From Ruminococcaceae bacterium BL-6 (GTDB lineage: Bacteria; Bacillota; Clostridia; Oscillospirales; Acutalibacteraceae), in contig LR778135.1 in assembly GCA_902810075.1 (NCBI GenBank), positions 3,286,001 through 3,350,000 on the forward strand: DNA of 64,000 bases, written 5' to 3'. Of this stretch, positions 6,844-15,587 are shown piece after piece. Position numbers and translations under genes: made by a program. How positions within the stretch are numbered: position 1 is the first letter of the stretch; each line of letters begins with the position of its first letter. The notes under the pieces were generated by a model. It did no database searches, was not told where the DNA came from, and saw only the letters and a program-made list of their open reading frames with translations.

Positions 6844-8946
6844 TCATTTTATCTTCAGCATCCTGCACACCCGGCGCAGGGTAAACCGATAAAACGCCCA
6901 CAGAACGATGCTCAGCCCCAGAACGATGCCGGCGCAGACGGCGAGCGCGGAGAACTCTTCCCGGGTGATCTGACTGTCGTTCATGAACAGGATCATGACA
7001 AAATAGGCAAAGATCAGAACGGTCCCGATCAGGCCGGGCGCGCCGAAGGTTTTGGAAACCTGCCCCTTGACCGAGCGGAAAAGATAGCCCGGGGCGGCCC
7101 CGAGGTGCCTTAAATCGTCGTAGACCCGCCGGTTGTTCACCGCGATCGTCACGCATCTCGTATAACCGATGAGCAGCACGGCGGCGAAGCAGATGATCGA
7201 AATGAAAGGGAACACCATGAAATATACCGCGTATTCCCTGACCATATCGTTCCTGTCGAGGACGCGGAATTTCGGCATGTATTTCCACCCGATCCGGAAC
7301 TGCGAGGAATCCGGCTGGTCATAGCTGACTTTCATTATCTCGGGATGTTCGTCTCCCCACCACGCTTTCCCAGCTTCGTTCGCCGCGATTTTCGCGACAC
7401 GGTCATAATCCTCATCGACCTCACATTCCGGGCCGGAACGATTTACGATCTCATGAAAGAGCTCCTTTGCAAAATCGTAGGTCTGAAGCTCGTCCTTCAC
7501 ATTGAAATAGACGAGCCTCTCGCACCATTCTTCCGCAAGGCCGGCGGTGATTTTCGCGTAGTCCGCGTCATCCAGAACATAATAGGATGGGGATGCCATC
7601 ATGCCGAAGTGCAGAGATCGCTGAAACCCGAAGCTCATCGATTTTCTCGTGGTCATGTTGGTCAGCAGCGTCTTGTCATCCGAATCCATTTTCCCGGCGG
7701 ATTCCTCCGACATCACCGCAGCGAACCGGCCCGGCTGAACGTCGGCGGCTTTTCCGGTCATTTTCCGGTATTCGCTTTCGGAAATGCAGCTGCATTCTCC
7801 CCCGAGCTTCCGGTATTCAAAATGGAATTTTCCGCCCCCGTCACTGACTTCCTCCCTGCCGTCGCTTCCCAGAACGGCCGTCTCCGCGTCCTTCCAGCCC
7901 GTGACGGCGACCTTGTCTTTGGCAGCCATCGCCTCGATTTCGGAACGCGACGGCAGATTCTGGTCGGCGCGGTAATGAAAGGCATAGTCGACCGGCCGGT
8001 TTTCCATTTCCATTATTTGGGCCGTACCCATCATGGGGGTATTGAAGGTGGCGAAATACGCCCCCGCGATCAAAACGGTCAGAACCAGCATATTGTTGAC
8101 CGTCTGCCTGCCCTGAAATTTCATCATGCTGCGCGGGACGATGTTCCGATACCGGCTTTTCCCCTGCCTCCAGCCATGCACGACCGTATGGATCAGCACC
8201 ATATAAAGGCCGACGAAGAACGGCAGGTAAAACAGCTTGGTCCATCCGGTTTGATATGTGTGAAGCATGCGGACCACGATCGTGGGCGCGAGATACCCCG
8301 CGAACCCGCCGGCGGCCATCAGGACGATGCCCAGGGGCCCGAACCACGGCTTCACGTCATGGACCGGCTCGCTTTTGTGCTGCTGGTTGACGATGTCGAT
8401 GAGATTGGTGCGCCGGATAAAGGCGCGCCCCATGAGAAACAGCGCGGCAAGGATCCCTGCCGTGAACGCCAGGGCGATCAGGTATGCCTGCGGGTCGAAG
8501 GAAAGCTTCATTTCCTGCGTGTCCACAAGAAAGGCCCGGAAAAGCTGCCAGATGCACCACGCGAGCGGCGTGCCCAAAAGCGCGCCGGCAAGGCACGAGC
8601 CGGCCGCGGTCAGCATCACCTCTTTGAAAAGCTGTTTCGAGATCCGGCTGCGGGATGCGCCGAGCATCAGGAAAATTCCCGCTTCGCGCGACTTGTACCG
8701 GAAAAAGAGGGACGCGGAGTAAATCGAGAAGACGCCGCATCCGACCGCCGCAAGCGCAAAGATCATCATGACCATCTTGCGGGAATCCCCCCCTTCCGGC
8801 AAGATATCCAGCACGGTCGGGGAACGCATGATCGAGACATACGCGGTGATGAGCAGGACGGAAAAAAAGAGGCAGGCCGACAGCAGCGTGTACTGCTTCC
8901 TGTTTCTGCGGCGAAGCTCCGCGCCGATCTTTCCCAGATTCTTCAT
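6844..8946 (-). CDS. FtsX-like ABC transporter permease, BceB-type topology
   Basis: The 700-residue membrane protein has a first helix at about 21-41 and two FtsX-type modules. The N-terminal part has about seven helices (to about residue 300). A large extracytoplasmic domain follows (about 300-560), then three C-terminal helices. This 7+3 arrangement with a domain of about 250 residues is that of BceB-type permeases that sense or remove cell-wall-targeting peptides. Its ATG overlaps the stop codon of the ATPase gene (ATGA), indicating translational coupling. A divergent LytTR/GHKL two-component system lies next door and may control it. Specificity for a given antibiotic or peptide cannot be read from the sequence. 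Confidence 0.85.
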   Translation of the reverse strand: MKNLGKIGAELRRRNRKQYTLLSACLFFSVLLITAYVSIMRSPTVLDILPEGGDSRKMVMMIFALAAVGCGVFSIYSASLFFRYKSREAGIFLMLGASRSRISKQLFKEVMLTAAGSCLAGALLGTPLAWCIWQLFRAFLVDTQEMKLSFDPQAYLIALAFTAGILAALFLMGRAFIRRTNLIDIVNQQHKSEPVHDVKPWFGPLGIVLMAAGGFAGYLAPTIVVRMLHTYQTGWTKLFYLPFFVGLYMVLIHTVVHGWRQGKSRYRNIVPRSMMKFQGRQTVNNMLVLTVLIAGAYFATFNTPMMGTAQIMEMENRPVDYAFHYRADQNLPSRSEIEAMAAKDKVAVTGWKDAETAVLGSDGREEVSDGGGKFHFEYRKLGGECSCISESEYRKMTGKAADVQPGRFAAVMSEESAGKMDSDDKTLLTNMTTRKSMSFGFQRSLHFGMMASPSYYVLDDADYAKITAGLAEEWCERLVYFNVKDELQTYDFAKELFHEIVNRSGPECEVDEDYDRVAKIAANEAGKAWWGDEHPEIMKVSYDQPDSSQFRIGWKYMPKFRVLDRNDMVREYAVYFMVFPFISIICFAAVLLIGYTRCVTIAVNNRRVYDDLRHLGAAPGYLFRSVKGQVSKTFGAPGLIGTVLIFAYFVMILFMNDSQITREEFSALAVCAGIVLGLSIVLWAFYRFTLRRVCRMLKIK

Positions 8947-9692
8947 GCCGCATCACCGTTCATTTCCTTGATCTTCTCGAGCAGCTCATCCTGAAATCCG
9001 CCGCGCTCCTTTCCCTTCCGCTCCAGCGTTCCGTACACCGTCCCGTCCTTCAGCAGGATAACCCGGTCGCAGAAAGAGGCGGCGAAACTGTCGTGCGTCA
9101 CCATCAGAACCGTCGCGGACAATTTGTTCCGCGCTTCCTCGAACGAAGAGATGACCGCCCGGCTGGATTTGGAATCGAGGTTCCCGGTCGGCTCATCCGC
9201 AAGGATCAGCAGCGGGTCGTTGATGAGGGCACGCGCAACGGCCGTGCGCTGCTTTTCGCCCCCCGAGATGTCCGCCGGGTATTTGCCCTTGATCTGCCCG
9301 ATACCGAAAAAATCGCACAGCCTGTTTCCGCGCTGTTCCATGGCCGTACCCGTATTCCCGCCTATGATGGCCGGCAGCAGGATATTGTCCAGGACGCTGA
9401 GGCCGTCCAGCAACATGAAATCCTGAAAAACGAAGCCCAGCTTCCGGTTGCGCACCTCCGCGAGGGATTTCTCATCCAGATCTTTCAGTTCCTGCCCGCC
9501 CAGCGTGATTTCCCCTTTGTCGAACGGGATGTAGCAGGAGATACAGTTCAATAATGTTGTTTTTCCGGAGCCCGAAGGCCCCATGACGGCGACGAATTCC
9601 CCCTGGGCCACCGCCAGATTCACCCCTTTCAAAATTTCGTACGTCTTTTTTCCTGCGCGATAGGATTTGCGCAGGTTTTTTACCTGAAGCAT
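8943..9692 (-). CDS. ABC transporter ATP-binding protein (LolD/BceA type)
   Basis: The 249-residue ATPase has Walker A GPSGSGKTT (about 38-46), a Q-loop in FVFQDFMLLD, signature SGGEKQR, Walker B LILADEPTGNLDS and switch His in MVTHD. The TGNLDS form after Walker B is typical of the MacB/LolD/BceA class that partners FtsX-like permeases. The ATG at 9692 was chosen because AAAGGTGG precedes it and the domain starts at once (MLQVKNLRKSY). A longer in-frame start at 9722 adds residues with no homology. It forms an operon with the overlapping permease gene downstream. Confidence 0.9.
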   Translation of the reverse strand: MLQVKNLRKSYRAGKKTYEILKGVNLAVAQGEFVAVMGPSGSGKTTLLNCISCYIPFDKGEITLGGQELKDLDEKSLAEVRNRKLGFVFQDFMLLDGLSVLDNILLPAIIGGNTGTAMEQRGNRLCDFFGIGQIKGKYPADISGGEKQRTAVARALINDPLLILADEPTGNLDSKSSRAVISSFEEARNKLSATVLMVTHDSFAASFCDRVILLKDGTVYGTLERKGKERGGFQDELLEKIKEMNGDAA

Positions 9693-9812
9693 CAAAAGAC
9701 CACCTTTCCGCCGCAATTCCATCGACGATTGGCCCGAAGCCTGTTCTCCCCTTTCATAGTCTGTTTCTCTTCTTTTCGGCAGGGATGGGTATCTTCCCCG
9801 GAATTGCGGTCA

Positions 9813-9827
9813 GGATTACTATAATCC
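9813..9827. promoter_or_regulatory. Inverted repeat in the divergent region between ABC operon and two-component system
   Basis: GGATTA-CTA-TAATCC is a perfect 6-bp inverted repeat with a 3-bp spacer, roughly midway between the divergent genes. It could be a regulator site for the transporter operon; no binding protein can be assigned. Confidence 0.3.
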
Positions 9828-9959
9828 GGAAAGGCGGCCGCCTGTTTTCCCTACGAAACAGCCTGCCGGTCTTTTGTCATCTTTTGCACCGGCCCGGCTG
9901 GCCTGTCAAGTTTTGCGTTTTGATTGTAATAAAACGCGGGCTTTTTCGGTTTTCCCGTT

Positions 9960-9987
9960 TTGATCCGGCCCGCTTCTGTGTTAAGAT
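9960..9987 (+). promoter_or_regulatory. Probable promoter of the LytTR response regulator gene
   Basis: TTGATC (9960-9965) and TAAGAT (9982-9987) are 16 bp apart, about 20 nt upstream of a GGGAGGTGA ribosome site and the start codon at 10009. Confidence 0.45.
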
Positions 9988-10008
9988 AAGAAATCGGGAG
10001 GTGACGCC

Positions 10009-10728
10009 ATGCTTCGGATCGGAATCTGCGACGACGAAATCGGCGCGCGGGATGCTCTTCGGCTTTCGCTGGAGCGTCTGCTCCGGGAAGACGACGGAAG
10101 GGTGTTTTACGATTTTTCTTCCGGCGAGGGCGTCGCCGGCTGGCTCGCAAAGCATCCCGGCGAACTGGACCTTCTTTTTCTGGATGTGGAGCTCGGCGGG
10201 GCGTCCGGCATGGAAACCGCGCGGCAGATCAGGCGGCGCGACCGGAACCTGATGCTCGTGTTCGTGACGGGATACGCCGACTTCGTGTTCGACGGATACG
10301 CCGTCGGCGCGATGGACTACCTCGTCAAGCCGGTGAACGGGGAGAAGCTCCGGCAGGTGCTCCGCCGCGCGATGGAGCTTCTGAAAGAGCGGCGGCCGCA
10401 GACGTTTACCGTGCGGAACGCGGAGGGGATGTACCGCATCGCGAAAGAGGACATCCGCTATCTGTACAGCGACCGCCGCCTGGTGAAAGTGGTGACGGCG
10501 GCCAGGGAATATTCCTATTACGGCAGGCTGGATGACGCGCAGGCCGCCCTCGGCCCGGGCTTTGTGCGCATCCATCAGCGCTATCTCGTCCGCGCGGGGG
10601 CCGTTTCGAAAATCGAGGGGAGCCGCGTCGCGGTCGCGGGCGTCAGCCTGTCCGTCAGCCGCGCCCTGCGCCGGGAAGCCATGGCCGCGCTGGCCCGCGA
10701 TATGATCGGAGGGAGGGAACAGCCGTGA
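10009..10728 (+). CDS. LytTR-family response regulator (AgrA-like)
   Basis: The 239-residue protein has an N-terminal receiver domain with acidic pair D8/D9, phospho-acceptor D59 in LLFLDVE, T87 in FVTGYA and K107 in YLVKPV. A C-terminal LytTR DNA-binding domain follows (about 135-235; IRYLYSDRRLVKVVT, FVRIHQRYLVR). LytTR proteins bind paired direct repeats upstream of target promoters. The gene precedes and overlaps the sensor kinase gene (its stop shares bases with the kinase GTG), so the two are translationally coupled. The divergent BceAB-like ABC operon is the likely target. BceAB systems normally pair with OmpR-type regulators, so the LytTR partner is less usual. Confidence 0.92.
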   Translation: MLRIGICDDEIGARDALRLSLERLLREDDGRVFYDFSSGEGVAGWLAKHPGELDLLFLDVELGGASGMETARQIRRRDRNLMLVFVTGYADFVFDGYAVGAMDYLVKPVNGEKLRQVLRRAMELLKERRPQTFTVRNAEGMYRIAKEDIRYLYSDRRLVKVVTAAREYSYYGRLDDAQAALGPGFVRIHQRYLVRAGAVSKIEGSRVAVAGVSLSVSRALRREAMAALARDMIGGREQP

Positions 10729-12014
10729 GCTTTGAAAAAATTCCAGTCGCTGTTTTCAACATCATGGATTCTATCAGCGGCTTTGCCGCCGCTCCCTACG
10801 TTGGGTTCCTCGTTTTGCGGCTCTTTCTGCCGGTCCGGGAAAAGCGCTGGGCCAGGCCGCTTTTATACGCCGGATGCGCCCTGCTGGCGCAGCAGGCCAT
10901 CTATGTGGGCGATCCCGTGAACATACTCGGCATTCTTCCGGCATTCTTTTTCATCGTTTTCCTCTGCTGCGGGGGCGCTTTTCTTCAGCGGCTTTCGGTC
11001 TCTCTGATCTTCTCCGGCTTCAGCCTGTCGTTCAGCGCCCTGGTCGACAGCTTTCTCCACGACAATCCGGCTCTCTGGATGGCTGTGGGCTCCTTCATGA
11101 AGTGGGGCTTTCTTCGTCTGGCCGTCTGGCTCGCTGTGTATTTTGCGCTCAAACGCTTCGCGCCGGAGCCGGAGTACGGCCTGCCGCCAAAGCTGTGGGC
11201 GCTTGTGGACGTGCTGACGCTCGCTCCGTTCGCCGCCACGCTGATCACCGTCGCTCTGGGGGACATGGAAGCGCGGGGCGTCGGCGACTTTCTTCTGCTG
11301 CTGGTGGCGCTGCTGACTTCCTTCGGCCTGCTGTGGGCGGTAACCGTCCTTGCGCGTCAGCAGAAGCTGGAACAGGAAAAGAGCTTTTACGAAATGAACC
11401 GGATGTATTATCGGAATCTGGAGCAGGAGCAGTTTCAGGTGCGGCGCCTGCGGCACGACATGGCGAACCATCTTCAGGCCATGTCGGCGCTCCCCGGGCC
11501 GGAGCTCCGCGCCTACCTCGATGATCTGATCCGTTCGCCCGCCATGGAGCATATGCGCAGATACAGTGAAAACCGTGTCGTCAACATCGTCCTTTCCTCA
11601 AAAGAGGCGGTGATGGAGCAGAAAAAAATCGCCGCGGAGATCGAGACATCGGTGCCGCAGAAGCTGCCGGTACACGACGCGGACCTGTGCGCGCTTTTTG
11701 CGAACAGTATCGACAACGCGATCGAAGCCTGTGAAAAGCTGCCGGAAAACCGGCGGAAGGTCTCGGTCAGGGCAAGAGCGGACAAGGGTTTGTTCGTCCT
11801 GCAGGTGCAGAATTCTGCGGGCGGGAAATCCTCCTGGAAAAACGGCCTTCCCGCCACCACGAAACAGGAGCCGCAGGCCCACGGCTTCGGCCTTGCCGGC
11901 ATCCGCGAGATCGCCGCGCGGTACGGCGGCTCGATGGAAATCACCGAGGATGGGGCACAGTTCACGCTGCTCGTCTATTTCCCTTTGGAAGAGGAAACCG
12001 GCAAAACCCGATAA
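10725..12014 (+). CDS. GHKL-type sensor histidine kinase (AgrC-like)
   Basis: The 429-residue membrane kinase has about six N-terminal hydrophobic helices (up to about residue 215), then a coiled linker. The H-box is RHDMANHLQAM (His at about 244), the N-box LFANSIDNAIEACE (about 325-340) and the G-box HGFGLAGIREIA. The H-box form R-H-D-x-x-N-H is that of the HPK10 (AgrC/ComD) class, which usually senses peptides through the membrane domain. Translation begins at a GTG overlapping the regulator stop codon. No autoinducer peptide gene is visible nearby, so the ligand may be an external peptide or the transporter's state. Confidence 0.9.
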   Translation: MSFEKIPVAVFNIMDSISGFAAAPYVGFLVLRLFLPVREKRWARPLLYAGCALLAQQAIYVGDPVNILGILPAFFFIVFLCCGGAFLQRLSVSLIFSGFSLSFSALVDSFLHDNPALWMAVGSFMKWGFLRLAVWLAVYFALKRFAPEPEYGLPPKLWALVDVLTLAPFAATLITVALGDMEARGVGDFLLLLVALLTSFGLLWAVTVLARQQKLEQEKSFYEMNRMYYRNLEQEQFQVRRLRHDMANHLQAMSALPGPELRAYLDDLIRSPAMEHMRRYSENRVVNIVLSSKEAVMEQKKIAAEIETSVPQKLPVHDADLCALFANSIDNAIEACEKLPENRRKVSVRARADKGLFVLQVQNSAGGKSSWKNGLPATTKQEPQAHGFGLAGIREIAARYGGSMEITEDGAQFTLLVYFPLEEETGKTR

Positions 12015-12040
12015 GCCCCCTTTTCCGCCGCATGAACGAC

Positions 12041-12069
12041 AAAAAGCGCGTCCACAAAGCTGTGAACGC
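12041..12069 (-). terminator. Terminator downstream of hsp20
   Basis: On the minus strand GCG-TT-CACA pairs with TGTG-GA-CGC around an AGCT-containing loop, followed by GCTTTTTG. It lies 28 nt after the hsp20 stop and also separates it from the convergent kinase gene. Confidence 0.55.
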
Positions 12070-12096
12070 GTCGTGTGTGCCGCTATCGGCCAAATT

Positions 12097-12540
12097 TTAC
12101 TGGATCGGGATCCGCTTCGTGTTCGGCCTGGACTCCTGCTTTTTGGGGCAGCGGACGGTCAAAATCCCATTGTTCATTTCCGCCTTGATTTCGTCCGCCT
12201 TGATATTGTCCAGCGGAAAGCTTCTTCTGTAGGAGCCGCTGCGGCGCTCCCTGCGAAGATAGCGCCCGGATTCATCCTTTTCCTCTTTGTGCTCGTCGAC
12301 ATTCGCCGAAATGGTCAGCATATTGTCATCGATATCGATGTTGACATTGTTTTTATCGATTCCGGGCAGCTCCGCATCAATGACATAGGCGTCCTTTTTC
12401 TCCCTGACGTCGACTTTGAAGCCGCCGAAATTAAGGCCGTTCCAAAGGCTGTCGTTGAAAAAGCTGGGGAAAAACCCGCGGGGGAACAGACCGTTTTGGT
12501 CATCATTAAACAGGCTCAAATCGTGGTTGTCGCGGTTCAT
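12097..12540 (-). CDS. Small heat-shock protein, Hsp20/alpha-crystallin family
   Basis: The 147-residue protein has a short Phe-rich N-terminal region (GLFPRGFFPSFFNDSLWNG) and an alpha-crystallin domain (about 42-135) with the conserved AELPGIDKNNVNIDIDDN segment and the GILTVRCPK motif. The C-terminal RIPIQ contains the I-x-I tail that docks into neighbouring subunits. It is an ATP-independent holdase that binds unfolding proteins in the cytoplasm. AAGGAGG precedes the ATG. No CIRCE inverted repeat is visible in the upstream 60 bp, so HrcA control is not supported by sequence. Confidence 0.95.
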   Translation of the reverse strand: MNRDNHDLSLFNDDQNGLFPRGFFPSFFNDSLWNGLNFGGFKVDVREKKDAYVIDAELPGIDKNNVNIDIDDNMLTISANVDEHKEEKDESGRYLRRERRSGSYRRSFPLDNIKADEIKAEMNNGILTVRCPKKQESRPNTKRIPIQ

Positions 12541-12664
12541 GCTGAAAAACCTCCTTAAAATACTTTGTATTTATTTTATGGTGCGAAAACGATATTATAC
12601 TCATTGATATGACAGATCGGCAAATCCCGTGAAAGGCGGAATACTCGAGACCCCGGTGCCATCC

Positions 12665-12853
12665 TTATCCGCTGCGCCGATCCGACTTGCTGCAGGCCTC
12701 TCTTTGAGCCGCAAGGATCGCCAGATTATCGCCGAGCGCGTTGAAAAAATTCGAGAGAAGATTCATCTCATCGGCATCGAGCTTTTCGGACAGCGCGATC
12801 GCGAGCGAGGACGCGAGGGCCACGAATTCGCTTCCCGGCGGACATTGCTGCAT
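12665..12853 (-). CDS. Small uncharacterised protein, possibly DUF6774-like
   Basis: The 62-residue protein reads as two amphipathic helices: SEFVALASSLAIALSEKLD and ADEMNLLSNFFNALGDNLAI. A good GAGGTGAT ribosome site precedes the start. The pattern of an acidic helix turn followed by an L-x-x-F-F-x-x-L-G-D core and an AQRE end resembles small clostridial proteins grouped as DUF6774; this is recalled from memory and not checked. No membrane span or catalytic motif is visible. It stands alone between hsp20 and the XRE regulator. Confidence 0.55.
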   Translation of the reverse strand: MQQCPPGSEFVALASSLAIALSEKLDADEMNLLSNFFNALGDNLAILAAQREACSKSDRRSG

Positions 12854-13138
12854 ATCATATCACCTCAAAGTATATTATGCGGGACGAAGAGCCCGGCGTC
12901 CGCTGCGCCGGGCTCTTCGAGTGCAAAAATTTTCTTTTTTAAAGTTTTACCGCAAAAGGAGCTTCCTTCCCCGCGCATTTTTCGCCGCCGGGCCGGCTTG
13001 GAGCGATTCCGGCCCCGGCGGATTTCCGCTGAAATCAAGGCCGCTCCACAAGCCGATATCAGACGATTCAGCCCAAAGGCTGAATCAACCTTTAAAAGCC
13101 GTAAAAATCTAGTATAAATTAATTTATGTAATATATAC

Positions 13139-13167
13139 TTGACATTTAGTCGCCTTTATTGTATCAT
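13139..13167 (+). promoter_or_regulatory. Strong promoter of the XRE-regulator operon
   Basis: A perfect TTGACA (13139-13144), a 17-bp spacer and TATCAT (13162-13167) lie about 30 nt upstream of the XRE gene. An ATCGATAT palindrome follows the -10 box and may be the regulator's own site. Confidence 0.7.
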
Positions 13168-13195
13168 ACCAATATCGATATGGGGGTGACTGCGA

Positions 13196-13417
13196 ATGGG
13201 GCGAAACATTGCGATAAAAGTGGCGCGCGCCCAGCGGGACATGACGCAGAAAGAGCTTGCCGAAGCGGTCGGAATTTCCAGGCAGACTGTCAACGCCATC
13301 GAGCAGGGGGAATACAACCCGACGATTAAGCTGTGCCGGGCGATTTGCAGGGTTCTGGAAAAAACGCTTGACGATTTATTCTGGGAGGAAAAAGACGATG
13401 AACAGATGGAAAAATAA
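13196..13417 (+). CDS. XRE-family (Cro/CI) helix-turn-helix regulator
   Basis: This 73-residue protein is almost entirely one HTH_3 domain: MTQKELAEAVGISRQTVNAI with the recognition helix SRQTVNAIEQG, then PTIKLCRAICRVLEKTLDDL. It matches the short YvaO/YozG-like regulators that pair with a membrane protein. The downstream membrane-protein gene overlaps it by 20 nt. A GGGGGTGA ribosome site precedes the start. The regulator is likely to repress its own promoter. Confidence 0.92.
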   Translation: MGRNIAIKVARAQRDMTQKELAEAVGISRQTVNAIEQGEYNPTIKLCRAICRVLEKTLDDLFWEEKDDEQMEK

Positions 13418-13877
13418 ATTGGATGAGATGCAGGAACAGAAGCTTTTGAAAATCGAGCACAACGGCGTCTGGCTTGCCTTCTGGGGATTATTTGCGACGA
13501 TTATCATACAAATCATCATCGGAAAAGAGAATATTTTACGAAGCATCGCCGGCGAATGGATTGTGTTCATGCTTCTCTCAGGATATATGCTTGCGGCATG
13601 CATCAAAAACGGAATCTGGGACAGAAGGCTTTCTCCGAACCCAAAGACAAACGCCGCCGTCAGCCTGATCGCCGGTATCGCCACGGGCCTGATTCTTTTT
13701 GCCCTTTTCTATGGAAATTCCCACAGCATAACTCTTTCCGCTGTTTTTGGTCTCTGCTTTTCAGCCGGGACTTTTGCCGTATTGTTCCTTGTCATGTCTA
13801 TTTTATCCTCGCTGTATAAAAGAAGAGTAAATAAACTGGAAGCGGACCCCGGCGAGCCGGGCGGCAGGAAAAAATAA
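13398..13877 (+). CDS. Membrane protein paired with the XRE regulator (DUF6773-like)
   Basis: The 159-residue protein has a charged N-terminus (MNRWKNKLDEMQEQKLLKIE) and four predicted membrane helices: 27-42, 55-72, 87-105 and 115-137. A basic cytoplasmic tail ends in GRKK. The start at 13398 lies inside the end of the XRE gene, preceded by GGGAGGAA, so the two are co-translated. XRE plus small 4-TM protein pairs of this size occur widely in Bacillota; the family name DUF6773 is my recollection. The function is unknown. Confidence 0.8.
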   Translation: MNRWKNKLDEMQEQKLLKIEHNGVWLAFWGLFATIIIQIIIGKENILRSIAGEWIVFMLLSGYMLAACIKNGIWDRRLSPNPKTNAAVSLIAGIATGLILFALFYGNSHSITLSAVFGLCFSAGTFAVLFLVMSILSSLYKRRVNKLEADPGEPGGRKK

Positions 13878-13894
13878 TAAGAAGATGACTGGAA

Positions 13895-13930
13895 GGGGCT
13901 GCTGCAAAACTTTCGTTTTGCAGCAGCCCC
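13895..13930 (+). terminator. Intrinsic terminator after the XRE operon
   Basis: GGGGCTGCTGCAAAAC and its exact complement GTTTTGCAGCAGCCCC form a 16-bp stem with a 4-nt loop, followed by TTTG. It lies 18 nt after the membrane-protein stop codon. Confidence 0.85.
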
Positions 13931-14118
13931 TTTGAAATCTGCACGGGTTCTCTGCCGGCTGCTTCAAATTAAGCGTTTCTCAAGAGTGAATACACATCAT
14001 CCCACTAGGAGAGAAAAACGGGCCGGAGTATCCGGGGAGAATCGATTATTATGTCAGCACAAGCCGCTGGATCGAATTTTCTTTTCCTTAAAAGGAAAGG
14101 GCAATCCGACGGCTCTTT

Positions 14119-15426
14119 TTATTCCAGCCACAGCTTCGGAATGTCGCCGAAGGAGCGGATCGCCATATAGCCCGAGATGGCCACGACCACCCAACCCATG
14201 ACGGTCATCAGCCTGGAATGCTTATAATCTCCGACGATATCTTTTCTGTGCGCGGCAATCAGCATGGCGCCCAAAGCCAGCGGCAGAATCAGCTCGTTCA
14301 AAGTTCCCGAAACAATCATCACTTTTACCGGCTGACCGATAAATTCAAAGAGGATGGTGGAGAGCGCAATAAACGCTACAATGGAGCCTCTTTCATGGCT
14401 GTTGATGGTTTTCGACAGGGTTTTCAGGAAGGATACGGAGGTGTATGCGGCTCCGACCAGGGAATTCAGCGCTTCCGAGAAGATGAGCACGGCGAAAAGA
14501 GTGGCTCCCGCAGGCCCTATTACATAAGAGAAAACCGATGCCGCCGGGTTTTCGGGGTCCAGCTTATACCCTGCCACCACGGCGCTGAGCGCGGCAAGGA
14601 ACAGCATGATTCTGACAATGGTGGTAAGGACGATGGCGAGGGTCGCATATCCGCCGACTTTTCTGAGATTTTTCTGGCCCACGATTCCGGCATCCACAAG
14701 CCGGTGCCCGCCCGAGAAGCAGATGAATCCTCCGACCGTCCCGCCCACGAGCGTGGTGACGGCGATAAAAGGCAGTTCATGCGGCATAAAGGTCGATTTC
14801 AACGCGAGGCCCACCGGCGCATGGCTGGCAAGGCCAAGGTAAAGCAGTGTGACCAGCATGAAAATTCCGGTTACCTCGCAGAATTTATCCACGACCACGC
14901 CGATGCTTTTATATAGAAACACAATGATCCCGATCACCCCGATCACAAGAGAGCCGATCTTGTAATCAAGGCCGAACAGAATGTTCATGGAAAGCGCGGA
15001 TGCGGCGTTATGCGCAAGACAGAATGCCAACCCCCCGAACGACACGAAGAACGCGATCACATTGCCGAGGCCCGGCAGCACCTTGTTCGCCACATCCTGG
15101 GCCCGCAGCCTGCTGGCCGCAATGATCTGCCATATGTTCAGCTGTGCGAAAATAGATAAGAAGGTGACGACCAGAATGACAAATCCAAACGAATCCCGGT
15201 ACTGTTTCGTAAAAGTGGTCGTCTGCATCAGGAAGCCCGGTCCGATCGCCGACGTGAACATCAGGAACGCCGCTCCCAAAAGAGCCGACTGCTGTCCCGT
15301 TCCCAAAAGGCTCTTCACCTTTTCCCATAAGCTTTTGCCACCCGCTTGGGTGCTTTCAGCATCTTGCCCGCTTTCGGCAGGCTGACTGACAACATTGTTT
15401 TCCTGCCCAACTAAATTTTTACTCAT
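14119..15426 (-). CDS. Nramp-family transporter lacking the canonical metal-binding motif
   Basis: The 435-residue protein has about 11 membrane helices after a polar 45-residue N-terminus. The Nramp landmark GPGF is present at 62-65. The canonical DPGN that should follow about seven residues later reads TKQY, and the TM6 MPH motif is replaced by a GGF-type sequence (GTVGGFICFSGGHR). In true Mn/Fe transporters those Asp, Asn and Met residues bind the metal, so this protein probably carries something else. Related Nramp-like proteins occur next to hydrolase genes such as the 5-oxoprolinase cluster. The downstream-facing partner is the DUF6282-type hydrolase gene, transcribed in the same direction 161 bp upstream. 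A divergent LysR gene completes the locus. Confidence 0.85.
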   Translation of the reverse strand: MSKNLVGQENNVVSQPAESGQDAESTQAGGKSLWEKVKSLLGTGQQSALLGAAFLMFTSAIGPGFLMQTTTFTKQYRDSFGFVILVVTFLSIFAQLNIWQIIAASRLRAQDVANKVLPGLGNVIAFFVSFGGLAFCLAHNAASALSMNILFGLDYKIGSLVIGVIGIIVFLYKSIGVVVDKFCEVTGIFMLVTLLYLGLASHAPVGLALKSTFMPHELPFIAVTTLVGGTVGGFICFSGGHRLVDAGIVGQKNLRKVGGYATLAIVLTTIVRIMLFLAALSAVVAGYKLDPENPAASVFSYVIGPAGATLFAVLIFSEALNSLVGAAYTSVSFLKTLSKTINSHERGSIVAFIALSTILFEFIGQPVKVMIVSGTLNELILPLALGAMLIAAHRKDIVGDYKHSRLMTVMGWVVVAISGYMAIRSFGDIPKLWLE

Positions 15427-15587
15427 TTTTTCACCCCTGGCTGTTTTTTTGACTTAATGACCGTCTTTTTTCGCTGTTTTGAAAATGGCCGCCAGTTTCA
15501 CCTCCTCATTTTAAAGGCCCCCCTCTGTTTCAAGCTTTCTTTTTCAGCAGTTTATCAGGCAAAATTTTTACTGCGGATTTTTTTACC

